In this document: positions 1-7,973 of the stretch, in pieces
How the letters are laid out: every line of letters begins with the position of its first letter
How positions within the stretch are numbered: position 1 is the stretch's first letter
NCBI GenBank assembly: GCA_045534775.1
Contig: JAZSKI010000057.1
Location: 1-10,962 of the forward strand
Source: JAZOTK01 sp045534775
GTDB taxonomy: Bacteria; Bacillota; Clostridia; RUG12999
Length of the DNA: 10,962 nucleotides
Direction: 5' to 3'
Position numbers and translations under genes: made by a program
The notes under the pieces: generated by a model
The model's input: only the letters and a program-made list of their open reading frames with translations
Told to the model about the DNA's origin: nothing
Databases searched by the model: none

Positions 1-7
1 ATAATTA

Positions 8-60
8 AAAAATACCGCAGTAACCCGATTTTTAAAAAATCAGATTACTGCGGTATTTTT
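8..60. terminator. Long bidirectional terminator-like hairpin at left edge
   Basis: Positions 8-23 pair perfectly with 45-60 (arms contain TACCGCAGTAA and its complement). After a small internal loop the hairpin continues with 27-31 pairing with 37-41. One arm ends in a T-run on the + strand (56-60), and the complementary A-run at 7-12 gives a T-run on the minus strand, so it could stop transcription in either direction. The gene it serves on the + side lies left of the window. On the minus side it would end any transcript coming from the 61-200 region. Confidence 0.8.
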
Positions 61-131
61 ATCTTCAAAGCGCTACGCTTTTTCAGGAATAAATCTTGTA
101 ACCTTTTCGGTACATTATCGGAATTTTTCAT
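45..131 (-). CDS. Doubtful 28-codon minus-strand small ORF
   Basis: On the minus strand an ATG at 131-129 opens a 28-residue frame that stops at 47-45. The product is Lys-rich and starts MKNSDNVPKRLQ. A GGTGG sequence sits about 5 bases upstream of the ATG (minus strand, roughly 140-136), and a TATAAT hexamer lies about 50 bases further upstream (minus strand, about 193-188) with no good -35 box. The stop codon lies inside the arm of the 8-60 hairpin, and the frame also crosses a 6-bp hairpin (67-72 with 76-81). It could be a small protein gene, a short noncoding transcript that ends at the terminator, or chance. I do not recognise the peptide. Confidence 0.2.
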   Translation of the reverse strand: MKNSDNVPKRLQDLFLKKRSALKIKIPQ

Positions 132-311
132 ATTTCCACCGTCAAATAGCGGATATTTTCTCTCAAAAAAACCAATATTGCTTTAATTATACATAAGATG
201 CTTATACCAAGGGTGTTTTGTATTTTTTCAATCCCCCCGTTCTACAAAAACTTTGTTTCTCATTCCCAAAAATAAACATACAACAAATTTATTGTTTTTT
301 TATATTATTTA
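61..311. other. AT-rich intergenic spacer
   Basis: Apart from the doubtful minus-strand frame and a 6-bp hairpin with a three-base loop (AAAGCG at 67-72, CGCTTT at 76-81, then Ts), I see no gene, tRNA or known RNA motif here. Homopolymer-rich AT sequence dominates 200-311, as expected upstream of a strong Gram-positive promoter. Confidence 0.6.
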
Positions 312-340
312 TTGACTTTTTTTCTAAAAAGTGGTATAAT
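312..340 (+). promoter_or_regulatory. Sigma-A promoter driving ychF and probably the whole ATPase operon
   Basis: TTGACT at 312-317 and TATAAT at 335-340 are separated by exactly 17 bases. TG at 332-333 makes the -10 box an extended one (TGnTATAAT). Transcription should start near 347, giving a leader of about 50 bases before the ychF ATG at 397. No comparable promoter or terminator is visible in any of the short gaps downstream as far as 10016, so this may be the main promoter for the full operon. Confidence 0.85.
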
Positions 341-396
341 TGGTTTTATCTAATGTTATAAAAATAACGAACTTGCAAAAGGAGACGTGAAATATT

Positions 397-1494
397 ATGA
401 AACTCGGTATAGTAGGTTTGCCGAATGTTGGGAAAAGCACTCTTTTCAATGCAATTACAAAAGCGGGTGCTGAATCGGCGAACTATCCGTTCTGTACAAT
501 AGAACCCAATGTGGGTATTGTGTCCGTTCCCGATAAAAGGCTGGATGAGCTTGCAAAGATGTATAACCCTCAGAAAATCACTCCTGCGGTAATAGAATTT
601 GTTGATATTGCAGGATTGGTTAAGGGAGCAAGCCGCGGTGAAGGTCTCGGCAATAAATTCCTGTCCCACATAAGGGAGGTTGATGCCATTATTCATGTGG
701 TACGTTGCTTTGATGATGAAAACATTGTCCACGTTGACGGTAGCGTAAACCCTATGCGTGATATTGAAACCATTAATTTCGAGCTGATATTTGCAGATAT
801 TGAAATGGTGGAAAAACGTATTGAGCGTACGAGAAAGATGATGAAATCGGGCGATAAAAAGTATCAGGTTGAGCTTGGCGTGCTGGAGAGAATGCTACAG
901 GATTTAACCGACGGCAAGCCCGCCAGAAGCACCGAGCTTACAGAGGATGAAAACGAGCTTATAAAGGATATGTCTCTTTTGACCAAAAAACCTATAATCT
1001 ATGCGGCAAACGTATCGGAAGAGGATTTTTCCGGCGGAATTGAAAATAACGAATATGTAAAAGCCTTAAAGGAGCTTGCATCAAGGGAAAATGCAGAGGT
1101 TATGCCCATTTCCGCACGAATTGAAGAAGAAATTTCCCAGCTTGACAGCGAAGATAAGCTTATTTTCTTAGAGGATATGGGTCTTTGCGAATCGGGTCTT
1201 GACAGGCTTATATCAGCCAGCTATAAATTATTGGGACTTATCAGCTATCTTACGGCAGGCGAACCCGAGGTAAGAGCCTGGACCATTAAAAACGGCACAA
1301 AAGCTCCTCAGGCGGCAGGAAAAATCCATTCGGATTTTGAACGCGGGTTTATCCGTGCCGAGGTTGTAGCTTATGATGATTTAATGGCTAACGGTTCTAT
1401 GACAGTGGCTAAGGAAAAGGGGCTTGTACGGTCTGAGGGTAAGGAATATATTGTTAAAGACGGGGATATAATACTATTCAGATTTAACGTTTAA
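397..1494 (+). CDS. ychF: YchF/OLA1-family ribosome-associated ATPase
   Basis: YchF is an Obg-related P-loop protein of the translation apparatus. It prefers ATP over GTP, binds ribosomes and is linked to stress and redox responses. The sequence shows the G1 loop GLPNVGKST at residues 7-15, the G3 motif DIAG at 70-73, and NVSE at 205-208 in place of the usual NKxD, which is the family's hallmark for relaxed base specificity. The helical coiled-coil insert lies around 125-200 and a TGS domain fills about 283-364. The 365-residue length is normal for the family. The start is supported by AAAAGGAGA at 377-385, 11 bases before the ATG, and by the conserved N-terminus MKLGIVGLPNVGKS. The next gene begins 18 bases downstream, so ychF is probably co-transcribed with the ATPase genes. 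No functional link between the two is established here. Confidence 0.96.
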   Translation: MKLGIVGLPNVGKSTLFNAITKAGAESANYPFCTIEPNVGIVSVPDKRLDELAKMYNPQKITPAVIEFVDIAGLVKGASRGEGLGNKFLSHIREVDAIIHVVRCFDDENIVHVDGSVNPMRDIETINFELIFADIEMVEKRIERTRKMMKSGDKKYQVELGVLERMLQDLTDGKPARSTELTEDENELIKDMSLLTKKPIIYAANVSEEDFSGGIENNEYVKALKELASRENAEVMPISARIEEEISQLDSEDKLIFLEDMGLCESGLDRLISASYKLLGLISYLTAGEPEVRAWTIKNGTKAPQAAGKIHSDFERGFIRAEVVAYDDLMANGSMTVAKEKGLVRSEGKEYIVKDGDIILFRFNV

Positions 1495-1512
1495 AAGAGG
1501 AGTGATTGACAG

Positions 1513-1818
1513 GTGCAGGAAATTGTAAATAAAATCAGCGCAGCTGAAAAAAAAGCAATGGAACTAATAAGTCAGGCTCAGGAAAAGGCGGCTCAGCTTA
1601 AAAGCGATGCGGTTCAAAGAGCCGCAAAGGTGACAGAAGATGCTGAAAAGCTTGTTTCCGCCAAGGATGCAGAAATATCTGAAAAGGCAAAACTGCAAGG
1701 CGAGGAAACAGAAAAGGCCCTTATGGGGGACTATGAAAAAAAATGCTCCGCATTGAAGGAAGCAGGTACTGCAAAAATAGCCAATGCGGCAGAATATATC
1801 AAACAAAGTATAATGTAG
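1513..1818 (+). CDS. V/A-type ATPase peripheral-stalk subunit H (G-like; NtpF/AhaH)
   Basis: This 101-residue protein has almost no hydrophobic core and is rich in Ala, Glu, Lys and Gln. It reads as one long helix over about residues 5-85, with AEK/AAQ-type repeats typical of a right-handed coiled coil. That is the pattern of the small stalk subunit (G in V-ATPases, H in archaeal nomenclature, NtpF in Enterococcus) that pairs with subunit E to hold the head still against the membrane part. Identity rests mainly on this composition and on its place as first gene before subunit I, exactly as in the ntp operon. The start is GTG at 1513, with GAGGAGTG at 1497-1504 placed 8 bases upstream. Sequence similarity in this family is low, so family membership is safer than the exact letter name. 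Confidence 0.85.
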   Translation: MQEIVNKISAAEKKAMELISQAQEKAAQLKSDAVQRAAKVTEDAEKLVSAKDAEISEKAKLQGEETEKALMGDYEKKCSALKEAGTAKIANAAEYIKQSIM

Positions 1819-1847
1819 CTTATGGGTGAAAGGATGTGTGAAACTTT

Positions 1848-3803
1848 ATGGCTATTGTGCCAATGATGAAATTAGTCATCTATTCTCACAAAAGTTGCAG
1901 AGGCGATTTGCTGAAATATATTCAGCGCCGCGGTGTTGTTCAGATAAAACAGCCCGATGACATAGGGCTGTCCGTCGAGGATACCGCATCAGAGGTTGCT
2001 TTCCTTGACAGAAGCATAAATTCGGTTAAAGAAGCCATTGAAACAATTTCTGTTTATGACACCTCAAAAAAACCGTTGTTTTCTTCAAGGCGGGTTATAT
2101 CTGATGAGGATTATAATGAAACCAAAACAAACAACGATGCCATACTGAAAAAGGCTCTTGACATTAATTCAGTTAAAAAGTCCATAGCCGCCGATAGCGC
2201 ATCAATCGCAAGACTTCGGGCTACGGCAGAGGGTTATGAAATGTGGAAAGGCTTTGACCTGCCGCTGAACTACAGCGGAAGCAAAAATACCTTCGCTTTC
2301 ATAGGTACAATCCCCTCTCTTATTGAATTTGACAAGCTTGCCGCCGAAGCAGAGGCAGAGCTGTCTGAAATTTCAATCACCAAAATTTGCAGTGGTATTG
2401 ATAAAACAGGCATTTTTGTTGTGTGCGGCAGGGATAAACGGTTTGAAGCAGAGGATTTTGTCAGGAAATACGGATTTTCAAAGCCTTCCTTTAATGCTTC
2501 CACAGGTACTGCAACCGAGGAAATATTAAAGCTGGAAGAAGAAATCGCACTTTTGCAAGCTAATATTAAAGACAGCGAAAAAGCTCTCGAGGCCTTCGCC
2601 GGTGACAAGCCTGTCTTAGAGAGGTTTTATGATTATTTATTAATAAGAAAAGAACGCTATGAATCAAGACAGCTGCTTTTACAAACCAAATCAAGTATTA
2701 TTTTACAGGGGTATATTCCCACAGAGCATGCCGCTTCCTTAAAGGCTGTGCTGGAGGAAAAGTTCGATTGTTATATGGAAATATTGCAACCCGATGAAGA
2801 AGAAAGCTTACCCGTTAAGTTTGAAAATAATGCTTTTGTACAGCCCGTAGAACCTGTTGTGGAAATGTTCAGTATGCCCGCAAGAGGTGATATTGACCCC
2901 AATCCCATTATGTCGATTTTCTATTATCTGTTTTTCGGGCTGATGCTCAGTGATGCAGGTTACGGATTACTTCTCCTTCTGGGCGGTTTTATTATTTCAA
3001 AAAAATACAAGCCTGAAGGTACTATGGGGAAAATGATACGGCTCTTTACCATAGGCGGTGCTTTCACTATGTTCTGGGGAGCACTTTTCGGAAGCTGGTT
3101 CGGCGATTTGATACCGAGGATTTCAGAGACCTTCTTTGGTGTAACAATAGGTCATTTAGGTATCTACGACCCCATAGCAGACCCGATGCCCCTGCTCATA
3201 CTTTCCTTGATACTCGGCGTAATTCACCTGTTTACGGGTATGGCGCTTAACTTCTACAATCTGACAAGACACGGGAAGCTTAAGGATGCCATATTTGACG
3301 TAGGGTTCTGGTTCCTTCTTCTGATAGGACTTATAATGATAATCCCTATGGGTCCTCTCGGAACAGGTATTATAGGAACCGCAGGCAAGGTACTTGCTGT
3401 TTTAGGTGCTGTTGGGCTTATTCTTACTCAGGGCAGAGATAAACCCAATATCTTTATGCGGCTTTTCGGCGGTATAGGAAGTCTTTATGACGTCACCTCC
3501 TATCTGTCTGATGTTCTGTCTTATTCAAGACTCCTGGCACTTGGACTTGCAACAGGCGTAATCGCTATGGTAATAAATACTATGGCGGCTCTCGGCGGAA
3601 ACAGCATTTTAGGAGTTATACTCTTCGTTGCCGTCTGCCTGGTAGGTCATACAATGAATGTACTGATAAATGTTTTAGGTGCATTCGTTCATACAAACAG
3701 ATTACAGTATGTAGAATTTTTCAAAAAGTTTTACGAGGGCGGAGGCACACCCTTCAAGCCCTTTGGAATAAATACAAAATACACAAAATTTAAGGAGGAA
3801 TAA
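1848..3803 (+). CDS. ntpI: V/A-type ATPase membrane subunit I (a subunit)
   Basis: Subunit I is the membrane stator that provides the two ion half-channels next to the rotor ring. The N-terminal ~345 residues are cytoplasmic, with coiled-coil stretches near 50-120 and 220-285, and anchor the peripheral stalks. The C-terminal half has about seven to eight hydrophobic segments (roughly 354-382, 396-420, 447-471, 479-499, 506-528, 552-582, 587-625). The key Arg facing the rotor carboxylate is R561 in SYSRLLALGLA. The second conserved Arg is R618 in HTNRLQYVEFF. Length (651) is normal for bacterial and archaeal members. GAAAGGATG at 1828-1835 lies 12 bases before the ATG. The gene ends 2 bases before subunit K, and its last codons carry the ribosome binding site of K. 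Confidence 0.97.
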   Translation: MAIVPMMKLVIYSHKSCRGDLLKYIQRRGVVQIKQPDDIGLSVEDTASEVAFLDRSINSVKEAIETISVYDTSKKPLFSSRRVISDEDYNETKTNNDAILKKALDINSVKKSIAADSASIARLRATAEGYEMWKGFDLPLNYSGSKNTFAFIGTIPSLIEFDKLAAEAEAELSEISITKICSGIDKTGIFVVCGRDKRFEAEDFVRKYGFSKPSFNASTGTATEEILKLEEEIALLQANIKDSEKALEAFAGDKPVLERFYDYLLIRKERYESRQLLLQTKSSIILQGYIPTEHAASLKAVLEEKFDCYMEILQPDEEESLPVKFENNAFVQPVEPVVEMFSMPARGDIDPNPIMSIFYYLFFGLMLSDAGYGLLLLLGGFIISKKYKPEGTMGKMIRLFTIGGAFTMFWGALFGSWFGDLIPRISETFFGVTIGHLGIYDPIADPMPLLILSLILGVIHLFTGMALNFYNLTRHGKLKDAIFDVGFWFLLLIGLIMIIPMGPLGTGIIGTAGKVLAVLGAVGLILTQGRDKPNIFMRLFGGIGSLYDVTSYLSDVLSYSRLLALGLATGVIAMVINTMAALGGNSILGVILFVAVCLVGHTMNVLINVLGAFVHTNRLQYVEFFKKFYEGGGTPFKPFGINTKYTKFKEE

Positions 3804-3805
3804 TA

Positions 3806-4279
3806 ATGGTTGGTACAGTTTTAGCACTTATAGGTGCAGTTTTAGCAGTAGGTCTTGCAGGTATAGGTTCTGCAAGAGGAGTTGGTATGGTTGGTGAAGC
3901 AGGTGCAGGTGTAATTTCAGAAGACCCGAGCAAATTCGGTCAGATTCTTATTTTACAGCTTCTCCCGGGTACACAGGGTATTTACGGTATTATCACAGCG
4001 TTCCTTATCCTCACAAACGCAGGTCTCATAGGCGGCGGTGCTCCCATTGCAGACTGGCAGACAGGTTTTATGTATCTCTTAGCGGCACTTCCCATTGCTA
4101 TAGTTGGTCTTTTCTCAGCTTTGTATCAGGGTAAGGTTGCAGCTGCCGGCGTAAGCATAGTTGCTAAAAAGCCTCAGGAAATGTCAAAGGCTATTATGTT
4201 CTCTGCAATGGTTGAGACTTATGCCGTATTTGCACTTCTCATTTCACTTCTTGCCGTATTCGGTATTGCAGGAATGTAA
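3806..4279 (+). CDS. ntpK: V-type ATPase rotor-ring subunit K (proteolipid), probably Na+-binding
   Basis: This subunit multimerises into the membrane rotor ring. It is 157 residues long, with four helices (about 3-23, 44-72, 86-108, 125-155), that is, two fused hairpins, as in E. hirae NtpK. Only the second hairpin has the ion-carrying carboxylate, E137 in AMVETYA. The first hairpin has Q57 in LLPGTQGIYG instead. The residues corresponding to the E. hirae Na+ ligands (L61, T64, Q65, Q110, E139) are all present as L53, T56, Q57, Q108 and E137. Na+ coupling is inferred from this match. It has the strongest ribosome binding site in the operon, AAGGAGGAA at 3792-3800, 5 bases from the ATG, which fits the need for many copies per enzyme. 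Confidence 0.97.
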   Translation: MVGTVLALIGAVLAVGLAGIGSARGVGMVGEAGAGVISEDPSKFGQILILQLLPGTQGIYGIITAFLILTNAGLIGGGAPIADWQTGFMYLLAALPIAIVGLFSALYQGKVAAAGVSIVAKKPQEMSKAIMFSAMVETYAVFALLISLLAVFGIAGM

Positions 4280-4311
4280 TTCTTACAATAATAACCGAAG
4301 GAGGGCAGCTT

Positions 4312-4908
4312 ATGGACGGTCTTGAACGACTCACTAAAAAAATAACAGATGATGCAACGGCGCAATCAGAGAAAATCATAAACGAAGCTAACCGTCAGGC
4401 TGACATTATAATAAAAGAAGCCGAAGAAAAAGCCGGAATAATATTGGCAGAAGGCGAGAAGGCATCGGAGAAAAAAGCGGAACTGCTTTTACACGGCTAT
4501 GAAGCCGCCGCAAATTCAAAGGGTAGAAAAATGCTCCTTTCCGCAAAACACGAGCTTATAAATGCGGCATTTGAAAAGGCTCTTTCCGATTTGGAAGGTC
4601 TTGATACAAAGGAATATTTTGAAGTTCTTTATAAAATTATAAAAAAATATTTACCCGCAAAAGCGGCGGAGCTTATGCTGTGTAATAAGGATTTGTCCCG
4701 ACTTCCTGCTGATTTCGCGGATAAATTAAAAGAAATTTCAGACGGCAGGCTGGTATTGTCAGAAACCTCCGCCAATATTAAAAACGGATTTATTATTAAA
4801 TGTGATACGGTAGAGGAAAACTGTTCCTTTGATTCATTAATAGGTACAGACAGCGAAAAGCTCCGCGATAAGGTTGCTGAGATTTTGTTTGAGCATAAGG
4901 AGAATTAA
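4312..4908 (+). CDS. ntpE: V/A-type ATPase peripheral-stalk subunit E
   Basis: Subunit E pairs with the H/G-like subunit to form the peripheral stalk, and its globular C-terminus caps the top of subunit B. Residues 1-100 are a charged Ala/Glu/Lys helix beginning LERLTKKITDDA, a typical E-subunit opening. Residues about 110-198 are mixed alpha/beta, ending in the pattern of hydrophobic strand plus helix (FDSLIGTDSEKLRDKVAEIL) seen at the end of this family. Length (198) is normal. GAAGGAGGG at 4297-4305 is 6 bases before the ATG. The 32-base gap after K is the widest in the ATPase part of the operon but holds no visible promoter or terminator. Subunit C begins one base after the stop. Confidence 0.93.
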   Translation: MDGLERLTKKITDDATAQSEKIINEANRQADIIIKEAEEKAGIILAEGEKASEKKAELLLHGYEAAANSKGRKMLLSAKHELINAAFEKALSDLEGLDTKEYFEVLYKIIKKYLPAKAAELMLCNKDLSRLPADFADKLKEISDGRLVLSETSANIKNGFIIKCDTVEENCSFDSLIGTDSEKLRDKVAEILFEHKEN

Positions 4909-4909
4909 T

Positions 4910-5881
4910 ATGAAGGATACAGCTTATGCGTTCAGCGTTGCTAAAATAAGAGCAATAGAAAACAGCCTTCTTACCTCCTCAGATACCGAGCTTTTAATAT
5001 CGGCAAAGAGCATTGATGACTGTATGCGAATACTTGCCGATAAAGGCTACGGCGATGGTGAAACCCAAACTAATTTTAATTTGCTGCTTAAACAGGAAAT
5101 GGAGAAAACCTGGGCTGTAATAAATGAAATTGCTCCCGACCCCGGGATATTTGATATGCTGTTATATAAAAACGATTATCATAATCTTAAGGTCATTTTA
5201 AAGGCAACGGTTGCAAATACAGAATATGATGATATGCTGATGTCACCTACAACCGTAGATGTCGGGCTGATAAAACAAGCCGTAGAGGAAGGCAATTTTG
5301 AAAAACTGTCTCCCGACTTTGCTGAGACAGCTAAAACGGCATATCATAAAATTATGCGTGAAAATAACGCACAGGGTGCAGCTATGACGGCTGACAAAGC
5401 TTCAATAGAAGCTATGTGCAAGGCGGCGGAAGCCTCTCACAACGATTTCTTTAAGGAAGTGGCAAATCTGACTGCGGACTGCATTAACGTAAAAACCGCT
5501 TTGAGATGTGCCATTATCGGCAAGGATATGAATTTCGCAGGAGAAGCTCTGGCAAATGCAGGTACAATAGATGTAAATGCTCTCGCCATAGCCGCAGGTA
5601 CAGATTTGAATACCCTGAAGGAATTTATACAAAGCACCTCTCTTTCCGAAGGTCTTGAAGCCTTTGAAAGCGGATTTTCCGTTTTTGAGAAATGGTGTGA
5701 CGATAAGATTATGCAGCTTGTTATGAAGGCAAAATATAAAGCATTCGGTCCTGACCCTCTTTTAGCGTATATTTATGCTAAAGAAACAGAGATTAAAGCG
5801 TTGCATATAATCCTGACAGGGAAAATGAATAAGCTGGAAGACGAAGAAATAAGAAGGAGGCTGAAATTGCTTTATGTATAA
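4910..5881 (+). CDS. ntpC: V/A-type ATPase subunit C (d subunit), central stalk to rotor-ring adaptor
   Basis: Subunit C is a funnel-shaped helical protein that seats the central stalk on the K ring. The frame is open from further upstream, and an ATG at 4874 would add 12 residues overlapping the end of ntpE. I prefer the ATG at 4910, because AAGGAGAA at 4897-4904 is well placed only for that start and because MKDTAYAFSVAKIRAIEN matches the usual N-terminus of the family. That gives 323 residues, close to known homologues. The protein is mostly helical. Its last part (LLAYIYAKETEIKALHIIL, then the basic segment RRRLKLLYV) carries the conserved YxxAKExEIxxLRxI-like motif. It overlaps the next gene by 8 bases, which suggests coupled translation of C and F. 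Confidence 0.94.
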   Translation: MKDTAYAFSVAKIRAIENSLLTSSDTELLISAKSIDDCMRILADKGYGDGETQTNFNLLLKQEMEKTWAVINEIAPDPGIFDMLLYKNDYHNLKVILKATVANTEYDDMLMSPTTVDVGLIKQAVEEGNFEKLSPDFAETAKTAYHKIMRENNAQGAAMTADKASIEAMCKAAEASHNDFFKEVANLTADCINVKTALRCAIIGKDMNFAGEALANAGTIDVNALAIAAGTDLNTLKEFIQSTSLSEGLEAFESGFSVFEKWCDDKIMQLVMKAKYKAFGPDPLLAYIYAKETEIKALHIILTGKMNKLEDEEIRRRLKLLYV

Positions 5882-6185
5882 GGTTGGAGTAATAGGCGAC
5901 AAAGGCAGTATACAGGGTTTTTTAGCCTTAGGTCTTGATATTTTCCCGTCATATTCGGCGCAGGAGATTAAAGATAATTTAAAAAAATGTGTTCAAAATC
6001 AATATGGAATAATTTATATTACCGAACAGGCTCTGGCGTTAATCGGTGACGAAGCCGATAAATACAGTGCTGTGCAGATTCCTGCCGTTATCCCTGTTCC
6101 GGGTCTTTCAGGCAGTCTCGGTATCGGTATGAGCAACGTAAAAAAATGTGTTGAACGGGCAGTAGGCTCGGATATTATTTCATAA
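5874..6185 (+). CDS. ntpG: V/A-type ATPase central-stalk subunit F (NtpG)
   Basis: This is the small rotor subunit that binds the side of subunit D and stimulates ATP hydrolysis in homologous enzymes. It is 103 residues with a Rossmann-like fold. The N-terminus YKVGVIGDKGSIQGFLALG carries the family's VIGD motif. A middle strand, GIIYITEQAL, corresponds to the conserved IIxITE. The segment VPVIxxIPG-like is seen as AVIPVPGLSG near 71-80. The ATG at 5874 lies inside the end of ntpC, with GAAGGAGG at 5853-5860 a rather long 13 bases upstream. Gene letters differ between organisms: F in archaeal and V-ATPase usage, NtpG in E. hirae. Confidence 0.94.
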   Translation: MYKVGVIGDKGSIQGFLALGLDIFPSYSAQEIKDNLKKCVQNQYGIIYITEQALALIGDEADKYSAVQIPAVIPVPGLSGSLGIGMSNVKKCVERAVGSDIIS

Positions 6186-6203
6186 GAAAGCAGGTGGAAT
6201 ACT

Positions 6204-7970
6204 TTGAATAACGGAACAATTCAGAAGGTTTCCGGTCCCCTTGTTATTGCAAGCGGTATGCGTCAGGCAAATATGTTTGACGTTGTAAGAGTCGGAAACG
6301 AAGGACTTATAGGCGAAATAATTGAAATGCACGAGGACAGGGCATCCATTCAGGTATATGAGGAAACCTCCGGCATAGGTCCGGGTGAGCCTGTTAAATC
6401 AACCTCCTCTCCCCTTAGCGTTGAGCTTGCCCCCGGTCTTATCGGTAACATATATGACGGAATCCAAAGACCTCTTGCCGATATTATGGCTGTTGCAGGT
6501 AACAATCTCGTAAGAGGTAAGGACGTTCCTTCGATTAACAGAACAAAAAAATGGACCTTTGTACCTGCCGTAAAAAAAGGCGATTCGGTACAAAACGGCG
6601 ATGTTCTCGGAACAGTTAAAGAAAATGATGTGGTAACCATCAAAATTATGACCCCTCCCGGTGTCAGCGGTGTGGTAGAAAAAATCTTTGAAGGCGATTT
6701 CACCGTTGAAGAAACCGTTTGTGTAATCAAATCAGCTGACGGTAAGGATACGGACGTGGCGATGCTTCAGAAATGGCCTGTACGAAAAGGCAGACCTTAT
6801 AAAGAAAAGCTCCCTCCCGATATGCCTCTTATAACCGGTCAGAGAATTATAGATACCCTCTTCCCCATTGCAAGAGGCGGTGTTGCGGCAATTCCGGGTC
6901 CTTTCGGAAGCGGTAAAACAGTAACACAGCATCAGCTTGCAAAATGGGCTGACGCGGATATAGTAATCTATATCGGTTGCGGCGAACGCGGCAACGAAAT
7001 GACCGACGTTTTAAACGAATTCCCCGAAATAAAAGACCCCCGCACAGGTAAATCTCTTATGGAACGAACTGTACTTATTGCAAATACCTCCGATATGCCC
7101 GTTGCGGCCCGTGAGGCTTGTATTTATACAGGTATAACCATAGCAGAATTTTACCGTGATATGGGTTACAGCGTAGCTATTATGGCAGACTCCACCTCAC
7201 GTTGGGCAGAAGCACTCCGCGAGATGTCAGGTCGTCTTGAGGAAATGCCCGGCGAAGAAGGCTATCCCGCATATCTGGCAAGCCGTCTGGCACAGTTCTA
7301 TGAACGTGCGGGTCGTGTTATCCCCTTGGGAGGTGAGGAAAAAGAAGGTGCTATTTCCGTTATCGGTGCCGTATCTCCTCCCGGCGGTGATATTTCCGAA
7401 CCCGTTACCCAGGCAACTCTCCGAATTGTAAAGGTGTTCTGGGGTCTTGACTCTTCGCTGGCATATAAAAGACATTTCCCCGCAATTAACTGGCTTACCA
7501 GCTATTCACTTTATATTGACAGATTAACCGATTGGTATAAAGATAACATTTCACCCGATTGGATGAATTTACGTGCAAGATTAATAAAAATGCTCCAGGA
7601 CGAAGCCGAGCTTGAAGAAATCGTAAAGCTGGTAGGTATTGATGCCCTCTCCCCTGAGGACCGTCTGAAGCTTGAAGCGGCTCGAAGCATCCGCGAGGAT
7701 TTCCTCCAGCAGAATGCTATGCACGATGTAGATACCTACGCTCCTCTTGATAAACAGCTTACTATTATGAGATTAGTATTAAGCTATTACGATAAATGTA
7801 AGGCTGCCCTGGAAAAAGGCGGCGACATCGAAGCTATGGTAGCTCTTCCCCTCCGCGAACGCATTGGCAGAATAAAATATGTTGAGGCAGACCGCGTAAA
7901 TAGCGAATTTGAGTCCATTCAGCTTGAGCTTGACAGCGAGCTTAAAAAGCTTACGGCATTGGAGGTGTAA
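6204..7970 (+). CDS. ntpA: V/A-type ATPase catalytic subunit A
   Basis: Subunit A hydrolyses or makes ATP in the A3B3 head. The V-type P-loop GPFGSGKT is at residues 232-239 (K238, T239). The catalytic Glu is E261 in GERGNE, and Walker B ends at D329 in AIMADSTSRW. These numbers match the E. hirae enzyme. The large V-specific insert (non-homologous region) spans about 117-188, separating it from F-type beta subunits. Length (588) is normal. The start is TTG at 6204: AGGTGG at 6192-6197 sits 6 bases upstream, and NNGTIQKVSGPLVIASGM is the conserved beginning, while the next in-frame ATG (residue 19) would remove it. The TTG may lower initiation. The end of this gene holds the ribosome binding site for subunit B. 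Confidence 0.98.
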   Translation: MNNGTIQKVSGPLVIASGMRQANMFDVVRVGNEGLIGEIIEMHEDRASIQVYEETSGIGPGEPVKSTSSPLSVELAPGLIGNIYDGIQRPLADIMAVAGNNLVRGKDVPSINRTKKWTFVPAVKKGDSVQNGDVLGTVKENDVVTIKIMTPPGVSGVVEKIFEGDFTVEETVCVIKSADGKDTDVAMLQKWPVRKGRPYKEKLPPDMPLITGQRIIDTLFPIARGGVAAIPGPFGSGKTVTQHQLAKWADADIVIYIGCGERGNEMTDVLNEFPEIKDPRTGKSLMERTVLIANTSDMPVAAREACIYTGITIAEFYRDMGYSVAIMADSTSRWAEALREMSGRLEEMPGEEGYPAYLASRLAQFYERAGRVIPLGGEEKEGAISVIGAVSPPGGDISEPVTQATLRIVKVFWGLDSSLAYKRHFPAINWLTSYSLYIDRLTDWYKDNISPDWMNLRARLIKMLQDEAELEEIVKLVGIDALSPEDRLKLEAARSIREDFLQQNAMHDVDTYAPLDKQLTIMRLVLSYYDKCKAALEKGGDIEAMVALPLRERIGRIKYVEADRVNSEFESIQLELDSELKKLTALEV

Positions 7971-7973
7971 AAA

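Noticed and set aside
346..732. 128-codon minus-strand frame opposite the start of ychF
   Set aside because: It is a shadow of the clearly conserved ychF frame and spans its promoter and P-loop region; no start signal or family resemblance.
4874..4909. Longer N-terminus for ntpC from the ATG at 4874
   Set aside because: The extra 12 residues overlap ntpE and are not part of the family N-terminus, while AAGGAGAA is correctly spaced for the ATG at 4910.
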